A DNA stretch of 64,000 nucleotides from JAAZHD01 sp012510895 (GTDB lineage Bacteria > Bacillota > Clostridia > Caldicoprobacterales > DTU083): contig JBMNJC010000004.1 in assembly GCA_050951465.1 (NCBI GenBank), positions 7,617-71,616 on the forward strand. Reading direction: 5' to 3'. Under the pieces are notes generated by a model. The model saw only the letters and a list, made by a program, of their open reading frames with translations, was not told where the DNA came from and made no database searches. Both the position numbers and the translations under genes were made by a program. Positions 55,300 to 64,000 of this stretch are shown here, piece after piece; within the stretch, counting starts at the first letter, position 1; each line of letters opens with the position of its first letter.

Positions 55300-55710
55300 A
55301 TGAATAGAGACATGAAGGGTCTTGCACATATCGGCATATATACTGATGACATTGAAAAAATCAATGAAGTTTTACACAGATATATTAGGGTTTGATTGGA
55401 TGGATAAAAGAGATGTTCCTGTTGAGGAGGCACCATGCAACTTGGCTTTGTAAGCGCCGGAAATCTGGTTATCGAATTGATTCAACCCGTTGATACTTCG
55501 GTTATAAAGGAAAGAAAAGCCGGTATTGTAGATCATATAGCTATTGAAGTAGAAGATATTGACGATGTAATCATCAAGCTGAAAGAAAAAAATCTGGTGT
55601 TCAATTCAGAAGAAAAAAAGGAGAACCCTTATCTTTTTGATGGTATCAGCAATATTTTTTTTGATGGGCCGAATGGAGAGAGACTGGAGCTTTTTCAGTA
55701 TAATAAATAG
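55300..55710 (+). pseudogene. VOC family protein, two frameshifts
   Basis: The reconstructed protein is about 137 residues: MKGLAHIGIYTDDIEKS, then KFYTDILGFDW, then QLGFVSAGNLVIELIQP and DHIAIEVEDIDDV, ending with FDGPNGERLELFQY. This is a glyoxalase/VOC fold with likely metal ligands His, Glu, His and Glu. An extra A lies in the A run at about 55349 (GAAAAAATC), and a base is missing near 55434 before ATGCAACTT. RBS is AAGGAG, 7 nt before ATG 55300. Substrate unknown. Confidence 0.78.
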
Positions 55711-55751
55711 AATATGAGTAGGTTCTTTAGACCCGTGAAAGGAATGCTGTT

Positions 55752-56627
55752 ATGGCAAGGCAGGTTTATGTAGCTGAAAATGCAGGTTTTTGCTTTGGTG
55801 TTCAACGGGCGGTAAATACAACTTTGTATGAAAACCAAAAAAAATCATCGAAAGTATTTACTTTAGGTCCTTTGATTCATAATGATGATGTTGTAAAAAA
55901 TCTGGCTGAACAAGGAATATCTCAAATCAGTACCGAGGATATAGAGAGATTAGGGCCGGAAGATGCCTTGGTTATACGTTCTCATGGGGTGACTCCTGAA
56001 ATATTTGAAAGAATCATGAAGACCGGAGCAAAAATTATCGATGCTACTTGCCCCTATGTTGCTAGCATCCAACGTAAAGCCAGAAAATATTATGAGGAAG
56101 GATATCAAATTGTTATTGTCGGAGATCCGAATCATCCGGAGGTCATAGGTATTAATGGCTGTTGTAATAATACAGCTATAATCACCAGGAATGGAGATGA
56201 ATTAAACAATCTGCCTGACCGAGTCTGTATTCTTTCACAGACTACGGAAAGACAATCGAATTTTGAAAAAACTCGGGAGATTGTGTCTAAAAAGTGTAAA
56301 GATATGCTGGCCTTTAATACTATATGCAGTGCTACTAGGGAAAGACAGGATAGTGCAGAACAGATTTCGAAAACCGTGGACTTAATGATAGTAATTGGGG
56401 CAGGCACAGTTCCAATACAAAAAACTATATGAAGTTTGCAGTGCAAATTGTAAAACTCTTCTAATAGAGAATAAACAAGAGCTGCCTGACTGGGTAAGGA
56501 CTGATTGCAGCTGGAAAGAATAGGAGTGACCGCGGGTGCCTCTACTCCGGATTGGATCATCGATGAGATTGTAGACATAATTTCCTTAATAGCAGATGAT
56601 CGTGTCATACAGGAGGAGTCTGATTGA
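55752..56627 (+). pseudogene. ispH: 4-hydroxy-3-methylbut-2-enyl diphosphate reductase IspH, three frameshifts
   Basis: IspH makes IPP and DMAPP in the last step of the MEP isoprenoid pathway. The cluster cysteines are present: GFCFGVQRAV, IDATCPYV and, after frame repair, the third near EVCSANC. RSHGVTPE, DPNHPEV and TICSATRERQ are family motifs. Missing bases are inferred at about 56398 (G run), 56427 (A run in ACAAAAAACT) and 56517 (A run before GAATAGG). The final stretch GVTAGASTPDWIIDEIV is intact. The stop overlaps ispG by 4 nt. No S1-domain fusion is present. The MEP pathway is normally essential, so sequence error is likelier than loss. Confidence 0.85.
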
Positions 56628-57674
56628 AGAGAGCTAAAACACGAAAAATACATATTGCTAATATTGCTATTGGTGGAGATGCACCTATAACTGTACAATC
56701 CATGACCAATACTGATACAAGAGATATAAAATCCACTGTTTCCCAGATTCACAGGTTGGAAGAGGCCGGGTGTGACATTGTACGCTGCACAGTGCCTGAT
56801 AAAGAAGCTGCTGAAGCATTAGCCAGAATTATACCTCAGATTCACATACCATTGGTTGCGGATATTCATTTCGATTACAGACTTGCCCTTGCATCAATTG
56901 AAGCAGGTGTGGCGAAACTGCGTATAAATCCAGGCAACATCGGAAAAAAGGAAAACGTTAAAGCTGTAGTTGAAGCTGCAGAAGATAAAGGTGTTCCCAT
57001 CCGCATTGGTGTTAATTCCGGTTCACTGAGTAGAGACATTTTGCAGAAGTATGGGGGTGTCTGTCCTGAAGCATTGGTTGAAAGTGCGATGCGTCATGTT
57101 GAGATACTGGAAGAATTAAATTTTAAAGATATTCTTATATCTGTAAAATCCTCTGATGTCCAGGAAATGATCGAGAGCTATCGCCTAATTTCACAAAAGG
57201 TGGATTATCCCCTTCATATAGGTGTAACGGAATCTGGTACTGTGAAAAAAGGCACCATTAAATCCAGTGTTGGAATTGGTGCCTTATTATCAGAGGGGAT
57301 CGGCGATACCATCCGGGTGTCTTTAACAGGCGACCCAGTGGAAGAGGTTTTTGTGGGAAAAGAGATTTTGTAAATCTCTTGGAAATATAAAAGAGGGTGT
57401 AGAACTGATATCCTGTCCAACTTGCGGCCGCACTCAGCTTGATCTGATAAAAATTGCACAAGATGTGGAACAGCGGCTTTCTTCTGTTAAAAAGCATATC
57501 AAGGTAGCAGTAATGGGCTGTGCCGTCAATGGTCCCGGTGAGGCCAGGAGAGCCGATATTGGCTTAGCAGGAGGTAATGGTGAAGGACTTATTTTCAGAG
57601 AAGGAAAAATCATTCGCAAAGTCAAGGAAGAAGATATGGTGGATGAATTAATTAAAGAAATAAAAAGATCATAG
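56624..57674 (+). pseudogene. ispG: (E)-4-hydroxy-3-methylbut-2-enyl-diphosphate synthase IspG, one frameshift
   Basis: IspG converts MEcPP to HMBPP just before IspH. The TIM-barrel part is clear (VQSMTNTDTRD, DIHFDYRLAL, KLRINPGNIG, RIGVNSGSLS), and the C-terminal cluster domain has SCPTCGRTQ and MGCAVNGPGEA. An extra T at about 57370 (ATTTTGTAAATC) splits it between VGKEIL and KSLGNIKEGVE. Start is TTG overlapping the ispH end after AGGAGGA. The tight ispH-ispG pair supports one isoprenoid operon. Confidence 0.88.
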
Positions 57675-57722
57675 GGGAAAATAATTAATTTTCTTAAAAT
57701 AGATATGAAGCGGGGTTTTTTA

Positions 57723-58981
57723 TGGATCAATATATAATGGCATTAAACAGCGGCAGTTCATCATTAAAATTCAAATCTATTTAAAAGGGCGGAGAATAAT
57801 ACTCTATATTCCATTCTCAGTGGGATTGTAGAAGAAGTGGGAAATCCGGAAAAAGTCAATTGAAATTCGACTTGGATGGCAAAAGGCATAGAGTAAGCCT
57901 GCCGGTAGAATCTCATCGGAAAGCACTAATTATATTATTTCAAGAACTGGAGAAAAACTGTATTCCCATGGAATCAATTGTCGGTGTAGGGCACCGTGTA
58001 GTACACGGCGGAGATAAATATACAACCAGTGTTTTAATTAATGAAGAGGTTATAAAAACCATTCGAGAGCTTATACCTATTGCTCCCCTGCATAATTCAC
58101 CTAATCTCATCGGTATAGAAGAAGCTATAAACTTCTGCCCCGAATTCCCCATGTAGCTGTATTGATACCGCATTTCACGGTACAATGCCTGAATATGCCT
58201 ATCGCTATGCTATACCCGAGAATTGGTATCTAAATTACGGTGTGCGACGATATGGTTTTCATGGCACTTCTCATTTATATGTTGCAAAACGCGCGGCAAG
58301 ATATTTAGGGATTTCCTTTACAGAGTTCTAACGGGATTACAGTACATTAGGTAATGGCTGCAGCATAACAAAAATACAAAATGGAAAGTCCGTGGATACC
58401 AGCATGGGATTTACACACTTGAAGGATTGGTAATGGGAACGCGCACCGGTGATATTGATCCGGCACTTATTTCCCATGTGGCAAAGCAAATAAAGGATGA
58501 TAAGGGTTTGTCACTGGCAGAAGCATATGAGGTTGTTATGACTGCGCTTAATAAAGAAAGCGGTTTGCGGGCCATTAAGCGGGAACGGGGTTTCTATGAT
58601 GCAGGAAATCCGGCAGAGAGCCATTGAAGGAGATTTAATTGCAGAGACCGCACTATCAATTTATACTTATAGGGTTGCTAAATACATAGGGGCTTATTGG
58701 GCAACTTTGCCTGAAGTTCATGCCATTATATTTACTGCCGGAGTAGGAGAGAATGAAGGATACGTACGGGCTAAAATACTATCTTATTTAACAAATTTAG
58801 ACTTCAGATTAATGAAAAGAATAATTGGAGCAAACAGGAAATGGAGATAGCCCGAGATAAGACCGGGTTAACATCAGTTTTGGTCATACCGACAGATGAA
58901 GAAATTGTGATCGGATACGATACCCTGTTCATTGGTGCTTTGAAGCAGGGAGTGCCTGAGACATATCCCTTTGAAAGGTGA
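57723..58981 (+). pseudogene. ackA: Acetate kinase AckA, many frameshifts
   Basis: Acetate kinase makes ATP from acetyl phosphate in fermentation. Family motifs appear in turn across frames: ALNSGSSSLKF, VGHRVVHGGDK, APLHNSPNLIGIE, DTAFHGTMPEYAY, YGFHGTSHLYVAK, GLVMGTRTGDIDP, FTAGVGEN and the final IPTDEEIVIGYDT. I count about nine single-base shifts, for instance near 57779, 57860 (missing T), 58150 (C), 58165 (T), 58331 (extra T), 58412, 58577 (extra A) and 58812 (A). The order and spacing of motifs are normal, so this is a colinear gene with poor sequence, or a degenerate one. Confidence 0.82.
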
Positions 58982-58994
58982 GTGCATATTTCAA

Positions 58995-60203
58995 ATGAAG
59001 ATATTTAAGCGAGTCATAGTCTTATTATTAGTTTTTTTGTTGGTTATAGTAAGCCGTGTATACGATCAAGGAATATGGACTTTTGGCGATTCAAAGATTT
59101 CAGACACTTCTGGTGAGGCTCAGACAGAAGATCATAACTTTCAATCTGGTCAGAAGCCAGACGCTCAGCCGTCAAAAGGACCATCAGATCATCTTGCCGA
59201 TATTCCAACACACCCTTCATCTTCTCCTGAATTAACTCCGGATCAAACTGAAGAATTACCGGTAGAGATACGTATATCTTTCGCCGGAGACTGTACATTA
59301 GGAATGGATGAAACATTTACATATGAAAATTCCTTTCAACATCGATATGAGAAGGTCGGGAAAGATCCATCTTACTTTTTCAGAATGTAAAGCACATATT
59401 TGAAAGTGATGATCTGACACTTGTGAACCTGGAAACTACATTTACAAAAGCTGAAAAAAAGGCAAACAAGAGGTTCAGATTCAAAGGAGACCCCTGAGTA
59501 TGTAAATATTTTGTTAAAAGGCAGTGTAGAGATGGTAAATATTGCGAATAATCATATATATGATTATTTAGAACAGGGGTTCAAAGACACTCTGCAAACT
59601 TTGAATGATGCTGGAGTTTTATATTCCGGAGAAGGATATATAGCTTATTATGAAGTAAAAGGGGTCACTATAGGAAGCATAGGATACAGCTATAGTTCCT
59701 GGACTGCAGAAATTAAAGATGATCTGAAAAATGATATTGAAGAAGTCAGAAAAAATGCAGATATTGTAATTGTAAGCTTTCACTGGGGCATAGAACGAGA
59801 CTATTACCCCAATGCTGTTCAATTGGAACTGGGAAGGCTGTCCATTGATTTAGGTGCTGATGTTGTAATAGGCCATCATCCACATGTAATACAGGGAATA
59901 GATAAATATAAAGGCAAATACATAGTATATAGTTTGGCAAACTTCTGTTTTGGAGGCAATCGAAATCCTGCAGATAAAGACACATTTATTTTTCAAAATG
60001 TTTTTACTGTGCAGAACGGAGAAATTATAGATAATCAAGGCCTTGTATACCCTTGCAGCGTATCATCCCAAACTAATGTAAACGATTACCAACCTACTTT
60101 GCTGAAAGGTCAGGATCGGGAAAGAGTAATAAACCATGTACTGGAATATAGCAGCGCATTGAAATACGGAATAACAGAGAATGATGTTACATTTCTTGAG
60201 TAA
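58995..60203 (+). pseudogene. CapA family protein (metallophosphatase fold), two frameshifts
   Basis: This membrane-anchored CapA/PGA-synthesis-like protein has an N-terminal helix (RVIVLLLVFLLVIVSRVY), a Pro/Ser/Thr-rich linker, then RISFAGDCTLGMDE. It continues with LVNLETTFT, VEMVNIANNHIYDY, SFHWGIERDYYPN, GADVVIGHHPHVIQG and YSLANFCFGGN, the full set of CapA motifs (GD, NLE, NNH, HWG, GHHPHV). A frame break lies at about 59387 (a base missing before AATGTAAAG) and another at about 59493 (extra C in GACCCCTGAG). CapA is used in polyglutamate capsule production, but many family members have other roles. Confidence 0.82.
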
Positions 60204-60222
60204 CTGCAAAGAGGTGGTTTTA

Positions 60223-60937
60223 TTGCGAGACACAATCCTATTTGATTTGGACGGAACTCTACTGCCCGTGGACATGGATGACTTCGTAAAAATTTATTTT
60301 AAGAAATGGGCAAATATTTTCAGGATTTAATAGACGCAGATAAATTGATAGATAATGTATTAATTGGTACAAAGGCTATGTTGACTAATAAAGAAAAGAA
60401 TAAGACCAATGAACAAGTTTTTATGGAGACCTTTGAAAAGCTTATAGATGGCAACCTGAATGTATATAAGGAGAGATTTGATCAGTACTATGATGAGGGA
60501 TTTTTGAAAATAAGGGAGATTGTTAGAAAAGAACCGTTGGTAAGAGAAATTGCAACAGTTCTTAAGAATAAAGGATATTCTCTTGTAGTTGCAACAAATC
60601 CATTGTTTCCCCTTAAGGCAATATTGCATCGAATACATTGGGCAGGCTTGAAACCTATGGATTTTATACATATCACAAGTTATGAGAATAGTTCTTTCTG
60701 TAACCTAACCTGGAGTATTACGAAGAGATTTTAGAAGTAATTGGCAAACGCCCTGAACAGTGCATAATGATAGGAAATGACGTTAGCGATGACATGGTTT
60801 CATCCAAACTAGGCATGGAAACTTTTCTTATAACAAACCATATTGTAAACAGCTATAATCTGCCGGTAAACAGCGATCATAAAGGGACTTATGAGGATCT
60901 TTACTTATTTGTTAAGGAACTTCCTGATCTGGTTTAA
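60223..60937 (+). pseudogene. HAD family hydrolase, two frameshifts
   Basis: This phosphatase of the haloacid dehalogenase family, about 239 residues, is cytosolic. Motif I is ILFDLDGTLLP, motif II is in VVATNPLFP, and motif IV is MIGNDVSDDMVSSK. A missing A near 60304 (TTTAAGAAATGG) and a missing A near 60703 (TGTAACCTAACC) break the frame. Start is TTG after GAGGTGG, 20 bp after the capA-like gene. Substrate unknown. Confidence 0.8.
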
Positions 60938-60940
60938 TGC

Positions 60941-61542
60941 TTATTGTGATTCTGTATCCTTTGTACTTTTTAAAATCCAATAACCCCCCTGTTTGTTTAT
61001 TAACTCACAGTTTCCAAAGATGGATTCTAGTTTATCTGCAGCAGATTTAGCTCCTTGTTTTTTCTGAATAACCAAATACAGACACCCTCCTGGATACAGA
61101 TACTCTGTACTCTGCTCAAATAAAGGATAAATTACTTTTTTACCCGCACGTATAGGCGGATTGCTGACAATTGTATGAAACTTATCATTTATATTTGCAA
61201 AACCATCACTGACTAAAGCAACTGCATTCTTTATATTATTTCCCCGGATATTGGCTTTAGCTAATTCAACTGCACGCTGATTTACATCTGCCATTGTCAC
61301 CTGTGAGCCAGGGTTAATTTGGCAATACTAACTCCAATTACACCGTAGCCGCAGCCTAAATCCAGAATTTTCCCTTTCAGCACAGGCAAAGATTTAATCA
61401 AGACCATGCTGCCATAATCTACCTTGCCTTTCGAGAATACTCCTCTGTCTGTAATCAGTTTCAGAGAAAGATCTCTTAATGTAAAATGGATTGTTTTAAG
61501 TTGGTGAGGTGTGCTGGGGTTATTTGTATAATAATGTTCCAT
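60941..61542 (-). pseudogene. RsmC-like class I methyltransferase, one frameshift
   Basis: This SAM-dependent methyltransferase of the small-subunit rRNA m2G type has about 200 residues. The first part has GVFSKGKVDYGS and the SAM motif ILDLGCGYGVIGV; the second has MADVNQRAVELA, NAVALVSDGF and the catalytic motif VSNPPIRAGK. A missing base at about 61315 in the sense strand (AAATTAACCCTGG for AAATTAAACCCTGG) splits it. It starts directly after the pseudouridine synthase stop, with AAGGAG inside that gene, so both are co-expressed RNA modification genes. Confidence 0.8.
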
Positions 61543-62267
61543 TTAACAGTTCTCCTTACTAGAGATAATTATAGATTCCAGTTCTGATGGTGTAAGTTCC
61601 CTATAACTGCCTGGCTTAAGAGATTCATCAAGTTTCAGGCTGCTCATGGAAAGCCTTTTTAAATAGATAACTTTTTTACTCAGAGCATTAAACATTCTTT
61701 TTATCTGATGAAATTTTCCTTCATAAACGGTAATTATAACTCTGGATATATCAGCAGCTTCAAGGATCTTAAGCTCTGCCGGCAGTGTTATATAATCCTT
61801 ATCCAGTTGGATTCCCTGCTTGAAAGCTTGTATATCATTATTTCCAACCTTGCCCGTAACTTCCGCATAATATGTTTTTGAAACATGTTTTTTCGGAGAC
61901 AGTAGTTGATGAGCCAACTTGCCATCGTTGGTTAGAATTAATAAACCTTCTGTATCTTTATCCAAACGGCCCACAGGAAACAGATTAAACTTATCATAGG
62001 GGTGGGAAAGAAGATCTATAACGGTTTGAGCATTCAGATCCCTTGTAGCGGTGATAACTCCGGCAGGTTTATTCATCATAAGATAATAAAACTTTTTATA
62101 ATATAATGGTTCCCCATTCACAAGAATATTTTCTTTATCGGGTCTACTAAATATCCAGGATCTGTGATCCTTTTTTTGAAACGTACACCTCTCCGCTCTT
62201 TTATAATTTGTTTTACTTCTTTTCGGCTGCCCAAACCGGAATTAGATAATATTTTATCTAAACGCAT
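61543..62267 (-). pseudogene. rsuA: RsuA-type rRNA pseudouridine synthase, N-terminal frameshift
   Basis: The enzyme isomerises a uridine in 16S rRNA. The S4-like start MRLDKILSNSGLGSRKEVKQ is followed by the catalytic domain with LMMNKPAGVIT, FPVGRLDKDTEGLLILTNDG (catalytic Asp in GRLDKDTEG) and VYEGKFHQIKRMF. One missing base near 62142 (GACCCGATAAAG for GACCCGGATAAA) and perhaps another near 62175 separate the two parts; from about 62121 downward the main domain is intact. ATG at 62267 gives the normal start; one at 62276 is possible. Confidence 0.82.
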
Positions 62268-62409
62268 TTTCTCCATATATGATTAGGTTTGTAAGACCCG
62301 TAATACACCGCCTTTCACTTTAGTCGTATTATACCATAAGTTATTTGATTAATCGATTGCTAACTAAAGATAGACTTTTATGATAGTATAATGGGTCTTA
62401 TTCTACATT

Positions 62410-62438
62410 TTGACATTGGGTAACAACTGTTATAATAT
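62410..62438 (+). promoter_or_regulatory. Possible promoter just upstream of the IS5 element
   Basis: TTGACA at 62410 with TAATAT at 62433 (17-bp spacing) or TATAAT at 62431 (15 bp). It points toward acnA but is separated from it by the IS. Confidence 0.5.
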
Positions 62439-62455
62439 ACAATTAAAGAATTATA

Positions 62456-63309
62456 TTAGATAGTGTCTACACGAGAATTATGATATAATAGAGAAAACGC
62501 ATAGGAGGTTTTCTCTATGGAGCAAGCGGCATACCATCGGCATGATATATCAGATAAGGTTTGGGCATTGTTAAAGCCGCACTTTGCCTGGACAAAGGGG
62601 TCAATGGGGTGGAATCGCAGAAGATAACCGCCGCTTCATAAACGCTGTTTTCTGGGTTCTCCGCACGGGAGCGCCATGGCGCGATTTACCCTCCGACTAT
62701 GGTAAATGGGGAACCGTTCATCAGCGCTTTCGCCGTTGGCGTGACAAGGGGATTTGGGAAAGGTTGCTTGAAATACTTATTGATGATCCTGATTATGAAT
62801 GGCTCATAATAGATGCAAGCCATATCAAGGTGCATCCGCACGCAGCGGGTGCTGCTGGCGGCAATCAGGACATGGGCAAGACAAAAGGGGGCTCAACTCC
62901 AAGATACATCTGGCCGTGGATGCGAATGGTATGCCGGTCAGAATGTTTGTTACAGCAGGTACCGTTGCGGATTACACAAAAGCTGAGCAATTGATCGAAG
63001 GCATTGATGCGCAAGCCTTGCTTGCTGATCGCGGTTACGATACGGATAAAGTTATTGAGTTTGCAAAAGAAGCTGACATGGAAGTAGTCATTCCGCCCAA
63101 AAAGAACCGTAAAGAACAACGCGAATACGACGAATACCTTTATAAGCTGCGCCATCTCGTTGAAAACGCTTTTCTGATGCTGAAAACGCTGGCGGGGAAT
63201 GGCTACTCGCTATGCAAAAAAATACCGCATCTTTCCTGGCCGCTGTCCATATTCGGTGTATTGCTATCTGGGCGAGTATTTGGTTTAATCTCGTGTAGAC
63301 ATTATCTAA
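62456..63309 (+). mobile_element. IS5 family insertion sequence (IS427 type)
   Basis: The ends TTAGATAGTGTCTACACGAG and, inverted, TTAGATAATGTCTACACGAG differ by one base and enclose a transposase gene. A TA at 62461-62462 and 63303-63304 may be the target duplication, inside a palindromic TTAGA/TCTAA context. The element is 854 bp, normal for the group. Confidence 0.85.
62517..63299 (+). pseudogene. IS5 family transposase, several frameshifts
   Basis: Reading across frames gives EQAAYHRHDISDKVWALLKPH, then NRRFINAVFWVLRTGAPWRDL, WLIIDASHIKVHPHA (catalytic Asp), LNSKIHLAVDANGMP, LLADRGYDTDKVIE (second Asp) and LVENAFL with the C-terminal Glu, in part each. Extra T at about 62586, extra A at about 63186 and extra A at about 63219 are apparent errors or decay. 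The shift at AAAAGGGGG (62883-62891) is -1 and matches the site where this IS group uses programmed frameshifting between orfA and orfB, so it may be natural. Confidence 0.8.
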
Positions 63310-63363
63310 GATAGAACTAAACAGTAGAATTATTTTAAAATCAGATTTATGTGGGGGTAGAAT

Positions 63364-64000
63364 ATGAAGAAAATAATAGAGAAAAGCAAAAAAACACTGA
63401 TGATAGATGGTAAAAATTATATTTACTATGACATCTCAGCTATAAAAGATAAAGGCAAAGATATATCTAAACTGCCTTACTCATTAAAAATATTACTGGA
63501 AAACGCAATGCGGAATTTTGACGGGAAACTCGTTACAGAAGAGCATATTATGCGAATAGCAGACTGGCGGGGTAAAGGGACTGATGAAGATATTCCTTTT
63601 ATACCTTCCCGAATTGTTCTGCAAGATTTTACTGGAGTACCTGTAGCAGTGGATTTGGCAGCTATGCGCAACAAAATGCAAGAAATGGGCGGTGACCCCG
63701 GGAAAATAAACCCATTGATTCCAGTAGATATGGTGATAGACCATTCAGTTATAATAGATTATTTTGGCTCAAAAGATTCCTTGCAAAAAAATGTGGCCAG
63801 GGAATTCGAGAGAAATACAGAAAGATATAAGCTGTTAAAATGGGCTCAGAATGCTTTTTCTAATTTTCGAGTATTTCCTCCATCAGTTGGTATTATTCAT
63901 CAAGTAAATTAGAATATCTGGCAACCGTTGCCGAATGCAGGAAAATCGGAGAAGATGCTGTTATTATTCCTGATACTCTGGTAGGGACCGATTCTCACAC
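63364..64000 (+). pseudogene. acnA: Aconitate hydratase AcnA, N-terminal part, one frameshift
   Basis: Aconitase interconverts citrate and isocitrate. The N-terminus matches the AcnA/IRP type: YYDISAIKDKGKDISKLPYS (in part), LKILLENAMRNFDG, VLQDFTGVPVAVDLAAMR, GGDPGKINPLIPVDMVIDHS, FERNTERYKLLKWAQNAFSN (in part), and GIIHQVN, then LEYLATVA and PDTLVGTDSH after the frame repair. One T is missing at about 63911 (AAATTAGAA). The start ATG follows GTGGGGGTAG. The gene runs off the window. It lies just after an IS5 element, which may separate it from its promoter. Confidence 0.88.

Overview
The window looks like chromosomal DNA from a low-GC, Gram-positive anaerobe of the class Clostridia. The support is a V-type (A/V) ATPase operon instead of F-type, type II pantothenate kinase, RNase M5, NlpC/P60 and M23 wall hydrolases, DUF1538/DUF1846/DUF3810 proteins, acyl-CoA dehydratase activase-like iron-sulfur proteins, strong AGGAGG-type ribosome binding sites and frequent TTG/GTG starts. 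Genus cannot be fixed from the sequence alone.

Layout. 1-1.1 kb: end of a methionine ABC transporter (metI tail, metQ). 1.2-4.4 kb: sugar operon (galE, a nucleotidyltransferase, a NahK-like sugar kinase). 4.4-6.7 kb: DUF1538 membrane protein coupled to a tandem-domain PII-like protein. 6.8-12.9 kb: complete oligopeptide ABC transporter oppBCDFA with a good promoter, an inter-cistronic hairpin before oppA and a clear terminator. 12.9-17.2 kb (minus): two-gene activase/dehydratase-like iron-sulfur system. 17.3-23.5 kb: a TIM-barrel sugar isomerase, a small membrane protein, a LysM-G5-NlpC/P60 hydrolase, a DUF3810 metalloprotease-like protein, a TtcA-like thiolase and an SGNH hydrolase. 23.5-32.2 kb: nine-gene V-ATPase operon in the order F-I-K-E-C-G-A-B-D of the Enterococcus hirae ntp operon, with Na+-ligand residues visible in subunit K. 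32.3-39.3 kb: M23 hydrolase, YraN, type II pantothenate kinase, DD-carboxypeptidase, AsnA and a FAD-Rieske oxidoreductase.

39.5-47 kb is an insertion hot spot. It holds an MBL-fold hydrolase, two abutting head-to-tail copies of an IS1182-like element (the second with a one-base deletion), a glyoxalase-like gene, an internally deleted aldo/keto reductase remnant, a strong 6S RNA candidate with its own promoter, a 44-residue Lys-rich gene that is easy to miss, and an IS4-like transposase with a start-site hairpin. 47-53.3 kb: LacI-type regulator, serC-serA, RNase M5, DUF1846 and a cytosolic NlpC/P60-like protein, all intact.

From about 53.76 kb to the end nearly every gene is broken by single-base insertions or deletions: short AlaRS, VOC protein, ispH, ispG, ackA, capA-like, HAD phosphatase, rsmC-like, rsuA, an IS5 transposase and aconitase. 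I count roughly 25-30 indels in 10 kb against one in the 53 kb before it. Because the broken genes are unrelated and include essential isoprenoid enzymes, and because the indels lie mostly in short homopolymers, low sequence quality is the likeliest cause. These genes are therefore given as full spans, marked as frameshifted. No rRNA, tRNA or CRISPR was seen.
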